64,000 bases of DNA from Hyphomonadaceae bacterium UBA5336 (GCA_002408125.1 DHQO01000008.1:21630-85629); one strand, 5' to 3'; shown: positions 16,567-26,128, counted from the first letter of the stretch. Translations and numbers: made by a program. The notes: generated from the sequence alone by a model not told the origin.

Positions 16567-17485
16567 TCTCCCGATAGAGGGCAAAAATCACCTTTTTGCG
16601 CTCCTGCAGCTCCACGGTGGGAATCCGTGGCCAGAAGGGAAACTGCCGCCCGATCCAGGTGAACTGGCGCTTGGCATAGCGGCGTGTGTCGCGCTTGGCA
16701 TTCTCGGCGGCCTCCTCAGCCGAGATCTGCCCGCGCAGGAAGGCGGCCAGCCAGGGCATGCCATGGGCCTTCATGGCCGGCAGGTCTTCCGGCAGGCGGC
16801 GATTGATCAGCCGGCGGGCCTCTTCCATCGCGCCCTTCATCATCATGGTCTCGAAGCGGCGGTCTATACGTGCATAAAGGCGCGTGCGCGGCGGGGTCAG
16901 TGCCACGCCCAACCACTCCCCCTCGGCCAGCAGCGGCGCCATGCGCGCACCCTGCAGCGCGCTGATCGGCTTGCCGGTGGCGAGCCAGACTTCATAGGCA
17001 CGCGCGAGGCGCTGGCGGTCATTGCCCTTGATCCGCTCGGCCGCCTGAGGGTCGACGCGTTCAAGCCGGTCGCGCAGGCCGACCGCGCCGTCTGCCGCCA
17101 GAATCGCACGCACATCGCCGCGAATCTCCTCCGGCACCGGGGGAATATCGCTGAGCCCCTCGGTCAGGGCGAGGAAGTAGAGTCCCGTCCCGCCGACCAG
17201 GATCGGCGTCTTGCCGCGCCGGGAAAGATCGGCCAGCACATCGCGCACATCCTCCAGCCAGCTGCCGGTCGAATAGCGCGTCGCCGCATCGACATGGCCG
17301 AACAGGTGGTGGGGAATGCCCTCCATCTCCTCTTCGCTGGGACGCGCCGACAGGACGTCGAGATCGCGATAGACCTGCATGGAATCCGCATTCACGACCT
17401 CGCCGTCGAGCACTTTCGCGAGCTCGACCGCCAATTGGGTCTTGCCGCTGGCGGTCGGACCGTGGATGAGAAGCGGAGCGTTCAT
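16553..17485 (-). CDS. miaA: tRNA dimethylallyltransferase
   Basis: Adds a dimethylallyl group to A37 of tRNAs reading UNN codons. The 310 residues match the family. The P-loop GPTASGKT is at residues 9-16, followed by SMQVYRDLDV, the GGTGLY motif and the KRQFTWIGRQ basic C-terminal block. It is divergent from serB across 49 bases, a common alphaproteobacterial arrangement, and its end carries the -35 of the ilv promoter. Confidence 0.96.
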   Translation of the reverse strand: MNAPLLIHGPTASGKTQLAVELAKVLDGEVVNADSMQVYRDLDVLSARPSEEEMEGIPHHLFGHVDAATRYSTGSWLEDVRDVLADLSRRGKTPILVGGTGLYFLALTEGLSDIPPVPEEIRGDVRAILAADGAVGLRDRLERVDPQAAERIKGNDRQRLARAYEVWLATGKPISALQGARMAPLLAEGEWLGVALTPPRTRLYARIDRRFETMMMKGAMEEARRLINRRLPEDLPAMKAHGMPWLAAFLRGQISAEEAAENAKRDTRRYAKRQFTWIGRQFPFWPRIPTVELQERKKVIFALYREIDPG

Positions 17486-17534
17486 ATGACAGGATTAAGC
17501 CGTCCCCCGGCGGCTGAAAAGGAGCAGGCTGAAG

Positions 17535-18464
17535 ATGGATACACGCGACAAAGCCGCAATCGACCATGTCGCCACCATCGTCAGTCCCCAAATGGACGCC
17601 GGGATTGAATCCCGCTTCGTCCAAACGCTGAAATTGAATTTGGGCAGTGAAATCGAATTGCGCAACCTCTCGGGTGACAGGGCAGAATTTGCCGCAGACG
17701 CGGAATTGGGCCTGATGACCCCGAAGGCTGCGGCCGCACTCCAGAGCGGGCTCTGCGAGCAGTTCTCCGGCCTCGCCGACTGCGCGGTCCTGCCTTCGGA
17801 CGGGCGACGCAAACGCCTCCTCGTCAGCGACATGGACTCCACCGTGATCGGTCAGGAATGCCTCGACGAACTGGCCGACTTTGCCGGCGTGAAGGCCGAG
17901 GTGGCCGCGATTACCGAACGCGCCATGGCCGGCGAGCTGGATTTCGAGGGCGCCCTCACCGAACGCGTCGCCATGCTCAAGGGGCTCGGACTTGCTGCGC
18001 TGGAAGAGTGCTATGCCTCGCGTATCGGGCTCAATCCCGGCGTGCGCACTCTGGTCGCGACCATGAAGGCGAATGGCGCGCGCACCGTGCTGGTCTCGGG
18101 CGGGTTCACCTATTTCACTTCACGCGTGGCACGCGATGCGGGTTTTGAGGGCCATCGCGGCAATACGCTGGTCGATGACACCGCGGCGCTGACAGGCGAG
18201 GTTGGCCGGCCGATCCTCGGACGCGAGGCCAAACTGACCGCCCTCCGGGAAGAAACCGCCGCGCTGGGCGTGGAACTCTCCGATTCGATCACGCTGGGCG
18301 ATGGCGCCAATGATCTCGCCATGATCGAGGCGTCCGGGCTCGGCATTGCCTATCGCGCAAAGCCCATCGTGGCGGAAAAAGCGCGCGCGGCAATCCAAGT
18401 TACACCGCTGACCACTGCGCTCTATTATCAGGGCTATAGCGCCTCTGAGTTTGTCGAAGGCTAG
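17535..18464 (+). CDS. serB: Phosphoserine phosphatase
   Basis: The last step of serine synthesis, a HAD-family hydrolase of 309 residues. The N-terminal roughly 90 residues form the ACT-like domain found in many SerB proteins. The HAD motif I DMDST is at 99-103, with Asp99 as nucleophile. Motif II is SGGFTYF, and LGDGANDLAMI forms the C-terminal Mg site. A GGAGCAGG ribosome site precedes the ATG. Its stop is six bases from the convergent protease gene. Confidence 0.95.
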   Translation: MDTRDKAAIDHVATIVSPQMDAGIESRFVQTLKLNLGSEIELRNLSGDRAEFAADAELGLMTPKAAAALQSGLCEQFSGLADCAVLPSDGRRKRLLVSDMDSTVIGQECLDELADFAGVKAEVAAITERAMAGELDFEGALTERVAMLKGLGLAALEECYASRIGLNPGVRTLVATMKANGARTVLVSGGFTYFTSRVARDAGFEGHRGNTLVDDTAALTGEVGRPILGREAKLTALREETAALGVELSDSITLGDGANDLAMIEASGLGIAYRAKPIVAEKARAAIQVTPLTTALYYQGYSASEFVEG

Positions 18465-18470
18465 ATCCGG

Positions 18471-19922
18471 TCAGCTCGTGACATCGAGCTGGATCGAGAA
18501 GAAGGCCTTGTAGCCGCCGCGCCCGCCACGCCAGACCTGGATCAGCAGCGGCGTTTCGGGACGCCCGGTCGCCTCTTCCATCTCTTCCACCGCATCGGCA
18601 ACCGACGAGACCGGGTCAAAGCCCATCTCGATGATCACATCGCCCTTTTCCAGCTTGCCGAAACTCGGCCCCCGGGGGCTGACGGAATTGACCACCACGC
18701 CGAGAATGTCGCTCGGCACACCATAGCGACGGCGCGTGGCATCATCCAGCGTAATGAACTCCACACCGAGCGCATTGTCGGTGATCGCCATTTCGGGAAT
18801 TTCCTGCTCTTCAGGCTCCTCACCGCCGGTATCGAGCTCGCCGAGCGTGACCTCAAGCGTGCGCGCGCGCCGGTCGCGGACAATGTCCACGCTCACGGTC
18901 TTGTCGACGCCGGCTTCGGCCACGATCCGGGTCAGCGCGCGGGTGTCGCGCACCTCCTCGCCGTTGAAGGTGCGCACCAGGTCGCCAACCTCCAGGCCTG
19001 CCTCATCGGCCGGCCCGCTATCCTCGATGCGGGTGATGATGACACCCGATGCCGAATTCACGCCATAGGCGCGGGCAATGTCGGCATCGATGCCCTGCAC
19101 AGACACGCCAAGCCAGCCGCGCCGCAATTCGCCGAACTCGACCAGCTGGCTGGAGACCTGACGAACCATGTTGGATGGGATCGCGAAGCCGATTCCTACA
19201 GAGCCGCCGGTCGGGGAGATGATCGCTGTGTTCACGCCGACCACTTCGCCGGCGAGGTTGAACAGCGGACCGCCGGAGTTTCCCCGGTTGATCGCCGCGT
19301 CTGTCTGGATGAAATCGTCATAGCGCCCGCCAGTATTGCGGTTGCGCGCGGAGATGATGCCGGCAGAGACAGAGCCTCCGAACCCGAACGGGTTACCGAT
19401 GGCCATCACCCAGTCGCCAACCTCGGCCGCGTCGCTGTCGGCAAGCTCCACGAAAGGGAGCGGATCGCTGGTGATCAGGCGCAGCACGGCAACATCGGTT
19501 TCCGGGTCGGTACCGATCAGCTCGGCTCTCAGTTCGGTGCCATCGGAGAAAACCGCCGTGATTTCATCGGCATTCTCGATGACATGATTGTTGGTGACAA
19601 CAATTCCATCAGCCGAAATGATGAAACCCGACCCGAGAGAGCCTTCCTGGTGGTAGCCCTCCTCATCGCGCCCGAAAAACGGATTGAAGCGCTCCAGCGG
19701 CGAGCCTTCGGGAAATTCCGGCAGGCCGCGCGGGGCCACGGTCTGGCGCGTCGTAATGTTCACGACAGCCGGCATCAGGCGCCGCGCCAGCTCGGCAAAG
19801 CTTTCCGGCGCGTCGCTCATGTCGACCTCTTCGGCGTGATCGCTCAGCGACTGGGCACCCGCCGCGAGAGGCGAAACGGCAAACAGGGCAGCCAGGCAAA
19901 GGGGGCGGGCGAAACGCAGCAT
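18471..19922 (-). CDS. Do-like periplasmic serine protease (DegP/DegQ/MucD type)
   Basis: Envelope protein quality control: a 483-residue exported protease. A signal peptide ends near residue 24 (AAGAQ). The trypsin-like domain carries His113 (NNHVIE), Asp143 (DPETDVAV) and Ser216 (GNSGGPL). Two PDZ domains follow (about 265-360 and 385-475). An acidic linker, GGEEPEEQE, lies between them. It is downstream of hflK-hflC-DUF2065, the usual order in this class. The paralogue name cannot be fixed from sequence alone. Confidence 0.93.
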   Translation of the reverse strand: MLRFARPLCLAALFAVSPLAAGAQSLSDHAEEVDMSDAPESFAELARRLMPAVVNITTRQTVAPRGLPEFPEGSPLERFNPFFGRDEEGYHQEGSLGSGFIISADGIVVTNNHVIENADEITAVFSDGTELRAELIGTDPETDVAVLRLITSDPLPFVELADSDAAEVGDWVMAIGNPFGFGGSVSAGIISARNRNTGGRYDDFIQTDAAINRGNSGGPLFNLAGEVVGVNTAIISPTGGSVGIGFAIPSNMVRQVSSQLVEFGELRRGWLGVSVQGIDADIARAYGVNSASGVIITRIEDSGPADEAGLEVGDLVRTFNGEEVRDTRALTRIVAEAGVDKTVSVDIVRDRRARTLEVTLGELDTGGEEPEEQEIPEMAITDNALGVEFITLDDATRRRYGVPSDILGVVVNSVSPRGPSFGKLEKGDVIIEMGFDPVSSVADAVEEMEEATGRPETPLLIQVWRGGRGGYKAFFSIQLDVTS

Positions 19923-20007
19923 TTTAGGGTCGAACTCCTCTTGGAACAGATCGGCGACTATTCAAGCTACCGAAAACTATGGCGGTTCTTGGTCGAACGG
20001 CAATCTT

Positions 20008-20220
20008 TCAGATCAGCCGTACAGCAACATAAAACAAAAGCGCGCCGAGCGCGGCAGTCCACAGGCCGGCTGAGCGGATATCCGGCACCGGCAGGCGCGA
20101 AGCCCATTCCAGGAAACGCTTCATGGCATCGGGCGCCACCGCATAGGCCAGCCCCTCAAGCAGGAACCAGAGCCCGAAGGCGGCAAGAAAGAGCGGAAGC
20201 GGGGAAAAGCTGGAAAACAT
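20008..20220 (-). CDS. DUF2065-family small membrane protein
   Basis: A 70-residue protein with two hydrophobic helices (about 5-25 and 48-68) around a short loop, GLWFLLEGLAYAVAPDAMKRFL being typical of DUF2065. The ATG at 20220 starts just before the first helix; an upstream start would add 25 polar residues. It lies between hflC and the Do-like protease, its usual position. It probably associates with the HflKC membrane complex, but this is inferred from context. Confidence 0.85.
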   Translation of the reverse strand: MFSSFSPLPLFLAAFGLWFLLEGLAYAVAPDAMKRFLEWASRLPVPDIRSAGLWTAALGALLFYVAVRLI

Positions 20221-20325
20221 GGGGCGGCCGTCACTGACCTGAAAACGCCGGCAGGCATGGAGCCTGCCGAACCGGGACAAAATCCCGCGCCACACAGAGC
20301 AATGTACGGCGCGGGAAGGGTTTGA

Positions 20326-21216
20326 CTATCGGCCGGTGCGGGCAGCTTCTTCGGCGAAGATGTCGCAAACACCGAGATTGTTCGGATCCACGATCAGCTG
20401 CGTGCCCTCCTGGATGGAGCGTTCGCAGGCGATCAGCGAGCGATAGAACCGGAAGAATTCCGGATCGACATTATAGGCCTCGGCATAGATCTCGTTCCGG
20501 CGGGCGTCGCCCTCACCGCGGATCCGCTCGGACTGCTCACGGGCCTGGGCGCGCAGCACGGTGGCTTCACGCTCACCAGTGGCGCGGATGAGGCGCGCAC
20601 GCTCTTCACCCTCGGCGCGGATCCGCTCGGCTTCCTGCAGGCGATCTGTTCGCATCCGGTTATAGACACCTTCAGCAATAGCGGCCGGCAGATCCGCCTG
20701 ACGAATGCGGACATCGATGATGTCGATACCCGTCCCGGCGAGGTTTTCGTTCACGGTGTCGCGGATGCGATTCATCAGGATGACACGCTGGCCGGAGACG
20801 ATCTCCGGCACGGGCACATCGCCCAGGGCCTCACGGATGGCCGACTCGGTGAAGCGGTGAAGCTGGGTTTCCGCAGCGGTTTCATTGCGCAGGCGCTGAT
20901 AAAAGAGCAGCGGCTCCTTGATCCGCCAGCGTACGAACGCATCCACGGTCAGGCGGCGCTGGTCAGACGCCAGCACATCGATATCGGAAATATCGAGCCC
21001 GAGATTCTTGCGGTCGAGCAACGTGACCTGCTGGAAGACCGGGACCTTGAAGTAAAGGCCTGCCTCGTCGGTCTCCGGCGCGTTTCGGATGGCAACCGGA
21101 TTGCCGAGCTGCAGCACAATGGCCTGCTGGTCCTGGCGGACCGTGTAGAAGGAATTGGCGACGACAATTGCGCCGACAACGACCAGAATCGTCAGAATAA
21201 AGGTAATCGTTCTCAT
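20326..21216 (-). CDS. hflC: HflC, SPFH/prohibitin-domain membrane protein
   Basis: Partner of HflK; the complex surrounds and modulates the FtsH protease in the inner membrane. The 296 residues comprise one N-terminal membrane helix (about 4-23), an SPFH/Band 7 domain (about 25-200) and a long helical region rich in EAER/RAEGEE repeats. The ATG at 21216 is preferred over a start inside hflK. It follows the hflK stop by 16 bases. Confidence 0.94.
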   Translation of the reverse strand: MRTITFILTILVVVGAIVVANSFYTVRQDQQAIVLQLGNPVAIRNAPETDEAGLYFKVPVFQQVTLLDRKNLGLDISDIDVLASDQRRLTVDAFVRWRIKEPLLFYQRLRNETAAETQLHRFTESAIREALGDVPVPEIVSGQRVILMNRIRDTVNENLAGTGIDIIDVRIRQADLPAAIAEGVYNRMRTDRLQEAERIRAEGEERARLIRATGEREATVLRAQAREQSERIRGEGDARRNEIYAEAYNVDPEFFRFYRSLIACERSIQEGTQLIVDPNNLGVCDIFAEEAARTGR

Positions 21217-21232
21217 CGTTTCTCTCCTGGCG

Positions 21233-22375
21233 CTACTGGTTGCCGGTCCGGTTGAGCGGCAGATAGGGCACCGCACCCGACTCGGAATCCAGGATGGTCT
21301 TGTCGGCACTGCCGAGCACTTTTTCCATCGTTTCGAGATACATGCGCTCGCGGGTCACCTGCGGCGCTTGGCGATACTCTTCATAGATCGACAGGAAGCG
21401 CGCTGCCTCACCCGACGCATCGGCAATTACCTGGTCGCGATAGGCTTCGGCGGCCTGCAGGATCTGCGAGGCCTCCCCGCGCGCACGCGGGACAATCTGG
21501 TTGGCATCACGCGTTGCTTCGTTGATGTTGCGCTCGGCATCCTGCTCGGCGACGTTTACATCGTTGAAAGCCGCAATCACCGGTTCGGGCACGTCGGACC
21601 TGGCGAGCTGCACATCGATGACATCGATGCCGGCATTGTAATCATCGAGCAGGGTCTGGATCTGATCCTGAACTTCCTGCTGCACCTGACCGCGCTCTGT
21701 GGTGATTACGGCCTGGCGGGTCGATTTGCCGACCACTTCGCGCATCACCGATTCGGCCACCATGGCGACAGCGGCCTCGGGCTCCTTCACATTGAGGATA
21801 TAGTCCTGCGGAACGTCGGATTTCACTTTCCAGAAGACGGAGAACTGGATGTCGACAATGTTCTCATCCTGCGTCAGCATCAGGCTTTCATCGCGATTGT
21901 TGCCGATCGTGATTTCCTTCTGGGCTTCGGTATCGACCGGAACATGGGTCTCTATCGGGTTGGGCAGGTGGATATGGAAACCGGGGCCGAGATTCGCCTG
22001 CCACTTGCCGAAGCGGAACACCGAGGCCTGCTGGCCGGCATCCACCACGACCACGCCGGTGGCGAGCCAGGCAAACAGGCCGACCAGGATCACGATCAGG
22101 AAGCCATAGGGGCCGAAATTGATGCCGCGGCCACCGCCGCCGCCACCATTGCCCCGGCCACCAACGCCGCGCCGGAAGCGTTCCTGCATGCGGCGCATCT
22201 GTTCCTCGATGTCAGGGCCACCACCCCCACCTCCGCCGCCGCTGCCACCACCGCCGCCTCCGCCACCGGGGCGGTTCCAGGGCGAGCCACCATTCTTGTT
22301 TCCGCCTGATCCTGACCCCCAGGGGCCTCCTGCAGCGTGGGGCTTGTCCTCGCCGCTTTCATCCTTCCAGGGCAT
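21233..22375 (-). CDS. hflK: HflK, SPFH/prohibitin-domain membrane protein
   Basis: The larger subunit of the HflKC complex that regulates FtsH. In the 380 residues, the first 90 are Gly/Pro/Arg-rich and low-complexity with long glycine runs (DNA 22120-22290). A membrane helix (about 95-115) and the Band 7 domain follow. The helical C-terminal half includes ARGEASQILQAAEAYRD. It is the first gene of the hflK-hflC-DUF2065-protease unit and divergent from mrp. Confidence 0.94.
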   Translation of the reverse strand: MPWKDESGEDKPHAAGGPWGSGSGGNKNGGSPWNRPGGGGGGGGSGGGGGGGGPDIEEQMRRMQERFRRGVGGRGNGGGGGGRGINFGPYGFLIVILVGLFAWLATGVVVVDAGQQASVFRFGKWQANLGPGFHIHLPNPIETHVPVDTEAQKEITIGNNRDESLMLTQDENIVDIQFSVFWKVKSDVPQDYILNVKEPEAAVAMVAESVMREVVGKSTRQAVITTERGQVQQEVQDQIQTLLDDYNAGIDVIDVQLARSDVPEPVIAAFNDVNVAEQDAERNINEATRDANQIVPRARGEASQILQAAEAYRDQVIADASGEAARFLSIYEEYRQAPQVTRERMYLETMEKVLGSADKTILDSESGAVPYLPLNRTGNQ

Positions 22376-22470
22376 ATATCAAAGTCCTTATCGTCTCGGG
22401 TCTTGGGAAAATCGGGTTTCTGCCCGATATGTGGCCTATCATTTATCGTCTATCAAGAAGGCCCTCCCCC

Positions 22471-23661
22471 ATGTTCCGTGCCAAGCCGAAATCGTCGCAG
22501 GGTCTGGAGCCGACAATCCGCGCAGCCCTGGGCGATCCCGACTGGCTGCAATCTGTTACCATACGTGCAGATGAGCGCGTCCTCCTGGTGATCCAGGCCG
22601 ATCCATCCGACCTGCCCCGTTTCGAGGCCGTGCGCCTGGAGGCGGAAAGTACCGTGCGCGGCCTGAAAGGGGTGAAGGAGGTTGATTCCATCCTCACCAG
22701 CGACAGGCCGGCCCATACCACGCCCCCGCCCGAACCGCAGGTGAAGCTCTCCCCTGCCCCGCCCGCCGGCCAGCGCCGGGTGAAGAAGGGCGCGCGCCTC
22801 TCGGACGAAGCGCTACAGCAGGGCGCCCCGTCCAATCCGCCAAGCGCGGTGGAGCCGATTCCCGGCATTTCGCGCATCCTGGTGGTCGCCAGCGCCAAGG
22901 GCGGGGTCGGCAAGTCCACAGTCGCGGTGAACCTCGCCGCCGCGCTCGCCCGTGTCGGCCTGAAGGTTGGCCTGCTCGACGCCGATATCTACGGCCCGTC
23001 CATCCCGACCATGCTGGGCACACAGGATGCCGAACCGGCCACCCTGCCGAGCAAGAAGCTCGCCCCGGTCGAGGCCCACGGAATGAAGTCGCTCTCCATC
23101 GGCTATCTCTCCGATCCCGACGCGCCGATGATCTGGCGCGGCCCGATTGTCATGTCGGCGATCAACCAGCTCCTGCGCGATGCCGAATGGGCTTCGCCGC
23201 AGGATCCGCTCGACCTGCTGATCATCGACACGCCCCCCGGCACAGGCGATGCCCAGCTCGCCATTGCCCAGCGTGTGCCGGTCACCGCCGCTCTGATCGC
23301 CACCACACCGCAGGAGGTCGCCTTGGCTGATGTCCGGCGTGGCGCGGCCATGTTCGCCAAGACCCATGTGCCCGTGCTTGGCATTGTCGAGACCATGAGC
23401 TGGTTCGAGGACCCGGCCGGTCATCGCCACTATCTGATGGGCGAAGGTGGCGGGGCGCGCATGGCCGACCAGCTCGGCCTGCCCCTGCTGGCACAGATCC
23501 CCATGCTGCAGGATATCCGCGAAGGTGGCGACGCCGGTGCACCCGCTGCGCTCGGCGATGGCGCCTCGGCTTCGATTTTCGCCGAACTGGCACGCACCAC
23601 CGCGCTTGCCATTGATGCGATTGAGACCAAACTGGTACCCGAAATCGTATTTGAAGCCTGA
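22471..23661 (+). CDS. mrp: Mrp/ApbC (NBP35-like) P-loop ATPase, iron-sulfur cluster carrier
   Basis: A 396-residue protein proposed to carry Fe-S clusters to apoproteins. An N-terminal MIP18/DUF59-like domain (about 8-75) is followed by a Pro-rich linker and the ParA/MinD-like ATPase domain, with the deviant Walker A KGGVGKST at 143-150 and DTPPGTGD. The CPxC cluster motif after ETMSWF is absent (EDPAGH instead). The ATG at 22471 with an AAGAAGG ribosome site is favoured over one 14 codons upstream. It overlaps the next gene by one base (TGATG). Confidence 0.9.
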   Translation: MFRAKPKSSQGLEPTIRAALGDPDWLQSVTIRADERVLLVIQADPSDLPRFEAVRLEAESTVRGLKGVKEVDSILTSDRPAHTTPPPEPQVKLSPAPPAGQRRVKKGARLSDEALQQGAPSNPPSAVEPIPGISRILVVASAKGGVGKSTVAVNLAAALARVGLKVGLLDADIYGPSIPTMLGTQDAEPATLPSKKLAPVEAHGMKSLSIGYLSDPDAPMIWRGPIVMSAINQLLRDAEWASPQDPLDLLIIDTPPGTGDAQLAIAQRVPVTAALIATTPQEVALADVRRGAAMFAKTHVPVLGIVETMSWFEDPAGHRHYLMGEGGGARMADQLGLPLLAQIPMLQDIREGGDAGAPAALGDGASASIFAELARTTALAIDAIETKLVPEIVFEA

Positions 23662-24269
23662 TGACGGAGCGCCTCGATCTCTTCGCCACACCGATCCTGA
23701 AGGCACGCCATCCGAACGCGGATGCGCTGAACACAGCCCTGAAGGACGTGATCGCCCAGCGCCGCGCCGAGGATCCTGCCGGCATCGCGCGCTCCAATCA
23801 TGGTGGCTGGCATTCCGATATCGACATGGTCGACTGGGGCGGGGAAGCGGCCGTGGCGCTGGCCGAGTTTGCCGGGCAGGCAGCCGGCGCGCACCTGAAG
23901 GACGTGGCCGCAGTAAAGCGCGATTTCATCTGGCGCTGCGAGATGTGGACGAACATCAACCCGCCGAGCGCGTCGAACCAGATGCATTGCCATCCCTTCT
24001 GCCTCTGGTCGGGCGTCTACTATGTCGATCCGGGTGGCGCGGACACAGCGCAATCGGGCGGCGAGCTTGTGCTGGAGGACCCGCGTTTTCCCATGGCCTA
24101 CAACACGGTGCCGGATCTCTTGCTCACCAATGCGGACCGCACGCCCATGCGCTCACAGACCGGATTGCTGATCCTGTTCCCCAGCTGGCTACGCCATTCG
24201 GTGCATCCGCATCCCGGGCCGGGCGAGCGTATTTCCGTTGCGCTGAACTTATCGGTCGTTCCGGCCTGA
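23661..24269 (+). CDS. Putative 2OG-Fe(II) oxygenase (TIGR02466-like)
   Basis: A 202-residue protein with the double-stranded beta-helix features of this family: a HCHP block (109-112), SGVYYVDPGG, GELVLEDPRF, FPSWLRHSV (His179) and GERISVALN (Arg190, likely 2-oxoglutarate binding). The substrate is unknown. Its ATG shares one base with the mrp stop, so it is translationally coupled to mrp. It is not closely related to the oxygenase at 55199. Confidence 0.8.
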   Translation: MTERLDLFATPILKARHPNADALNTALKDVIAQRRAEDPAGIARSNHGGWHSDIDMVDWGGEAAVALAEFAGQAAGAHLKDVAAVKRDFIWRCEMWTNINPPSASNQMHCHPFCLWSGVYYVDPGGADTAQSGGELVLEDPRFPMAYNTVPDLLLTNADRTPMRSQTGLLILFPSWLRHSVHPHPGPGERISVALNLSVVPA

Positions 24270-24321
24270 GAGTCGAAAAGATCTTCTTGCCGCCGGCCTT
24301 GTGCAGCGCTTTACTGCCGGA

Positions 24322-24513
24322 ATGAGCACAGATTCCACACCTGAGAAGACAACAGATCCGTCGTCAAAGGCCCAAAAGCCTGCTGAGCCGGAAGACTCCT
24401 TCGACGAGGAGCTGGACGAGGCTCTAGATGAAGCCCTGGACGAGAGCTTCCCGTCTTCCGATCCACCGGCAATCACGCAACCTGAAGACAATGATCCGCC
24501 CGAGAACACTTAG
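24322..24513 (+). CDS. Small acidic protein with an ESFPSSDPPA motif
   Basis: A 63-residue, very acidic and probably disordered protein. The centre is a short D/E-L repeat (DEELDEALDEALDESF) and the tail carries FPSSDPPAIT. A similar ESFPASDPP tail occurs in many small alphaproteobacterial proteins of unknown role. It lies 50 bases after the oxygenase and convergent to murC. The ATG at 24322 is preferred over an upstream GTG. No enzymatic function is visible. Confidence 0.6.
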   Translation: MSTDSTPEKTTDPSSKAQKPAEPEDSFDEELDEALDEALDESFPSSDPPAITQPEDNDPPENT

Positions 24514-24539
24514 CGGCAGTTCAGTTTAAAGACCCCGCT

Positions 24540-25967
24540 TCAACCAGCCGCGAGCTTTTCCGCCAAGGCGTTGGAATGGGCCGTGATGCTGCCTGCCCCA
24601 AGACAGACGACCAGTGCGCCGGGACGCGCCAGCTCGCGAATGGCGTCTGCCAGGTCATCAAGATCCGCAAGCACGGCGGCATTGCGGTGACCGTGCCGGC
24701 GCATGGAAGCCACCAGCGTCTCGTGACTGATCCCGTCGATCGGAGATTCCCCGGCCGGGTAGACCGGCGCGATGAGTACATCGTCGGCCGCGTCGAAACA
24801 GGTGGAGAAGTCCTCGAACAGGTCATTCAGGCGGGTATAGCGGTGCGGCTGATGCACGGCGATAAGCTGACCCTGGCCTGCCATGGCACGCGCGGCTTTC
24901 AGGACGGCGCGGATTTCGACCGGGTGGTGGCCATAATCGTCGATGATCTTCACCGGCGCCTTGTCGGCCACGGGCGTCCATTCGCCCGCCGGGCTGAAGC
25001 GGCGCTTCACACCGCCGAACGAGGCCAGCGAATCGCGGATCTGCGCATCTGTCGCGCCGAGCTCCAGCGCCACGGTGACTGCTGCCAGCGCGTTCTGCAC
25101 ATTGTGCTCGCCGGCCATGGGCAGGGTCAGCCCCTCGATCAGCATGGGCTGGGACGATCCCGGCCGGCGCAGCGCGACATCGAAATGCGAACCATCGAGA
25201 TCGGTGGTGAGGTTCACCGCCCGCACATCGGCCTGGCGGTTGAAACCATAGGTGATGCGCCGCCGGTCCGTCACGCGCGCCGCCAGGGCCTGTACCTCCG
25301 GGTGATCGGTGCAGAGCACCGCAAAGCCATAGAAGGGGATGTTCTCGACAAAGGTGTCGAAGGCCTCACGCAAGGCCTCCATCGAGCCGTAGTGGTCCAT
25401 ATGTTCGGGGTCGATATTCGTGACGATGGCCGCGGTGGGCGACAGCTTGGTGAAGGTGCCATCGCTTTCGTCGGCCTCCACCACCATCCACTCGCCCGCC
25501 CCGGCCTTGGCGTTGGAGCCATAGGCATTCACGATGCCGCCATTGATCACGGTCGGGTCGATGCCGCAGCCATCGAGCAGCGCGGCCACCATACTCGTCG
25601 TTGTCGTCTTGCCATGCGTGCCGGCCACGCAGACCGTCCACTTCAGGCGCACGATCTCCGCCAGCATGTTCGCGCGGCGCACCACGGGAATACCGAGCGC
25701 GCGGGCGGCCACGACTTCCGGATTGTTGCCCTTGATGGCCGTCGACACGATCACCGCCCCTGCGCCATGCACATTCTCCGGCGCATGGCCGATATGGATG
25801 GTCGCGCCCTTCTCGCGCAGGCGGGCAATGATGTCGCTCTCGCGAATATCGGAGCCCTGCACATCATAGCCGAGCGTAAGCATGACCTCGGCAATGCCAG
25901 ACATGCCAATGCCGCCAATACCAACAAGGTGAGCCGGGCCGAGATCGAATGGAGAGGGGTTACGCAT
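24540..25967 (-). CDS. murC: UDP-N-acetylmuramate--L-alanine ligase
   Basis: ATP-dependent addition of L-alanine to UDP-MurNAc in the cytoplasm. The 475 residues match the family. Visible are the N-terminal GIGGIGMSGIAE motif, the ATP loop AGTHGKTTTTSM, EADESDGTF and HPVEIRAVL. It is the last gene of the leftward dcw cluster. The usual next genes (murB, ddl, ftsQ) do not follow, and the neighbour downstream is convergent. Confidence 0.97.
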   Translation of the reverse strand: MRNPSPFDLGPAHLVGIGGIGMSGIAEVMLTLGYDVQGSDIRESDIIARLREKGATIHIGHAPENVHGAGAVIVSTAIKGNNPEVVAARALGIPVVRRANMLAEIVRLKWTVCVAGTHGKTTTTSMVAALLDGCGIDPTVINGGIVNAYGSNAKAGAGEWMVVEADESDGTFTKLSPTAAIVTNIDPEHMDHYGSMEALREAFDTFVENIPFYGFAVLCTDHPEVQALAARVTDRRRITYGFNRQADVRAVNLTTDLDGSHFDVALRRPGSSQPMLIEGLTLPMAGEHNVQNALAAVTVALELGATDAQIRDSLASFGGVKRRFSPAGEWTPVADKAPVKIIDDYGHHPVEIRAVLKAARAMAGQGQLIAVHQPHRYTRLNDLFEDFSTCFDAADDVLIAPVYPAGESPIDGISHETLVASMRRHGHRNAAVLADLDDLADAIRELARPGALVVCLGAGSITAHSNALAEKLAAG

Positions 25968-26128
25968 GGGGCACTCTTATGCGCGCGGCGCGCGGGATGT
26001 GCAAACCTGCATTCACAGTGGCTACACTCTTCGTAGTCTGACGGATATGATGAGGCTCAAACCGGACGCTTTCGTGGTGGATTTCCAGGCGGGGACCGGC
26101 GGGAAAAGGAGGGCGGCAAGCCGGTGCG

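Noticed and set aside
14651..17608. A 985-codon open frame on the plus strand
   Set aside because: It is antisense to ilvB and miaA, both certain. Long shadow frames are common in GC-rich DNA; its His/Arg/Gly-rich composition is typical of a shadow.
22200..22290. Dense GGN repeat tract that could be a tandem repeat or misassembly
   Set aside because: It encodes the glycine-rich N-terminus normal for HflK, in frame and followed by conserved sequence.
21155..22309. A 384-codon plus-strand frame opposite hflK
   Set aside because: HflK and HflC are unmistakable on the minus strand; the Ala/Pro run mirrors the HflK glycine tract.
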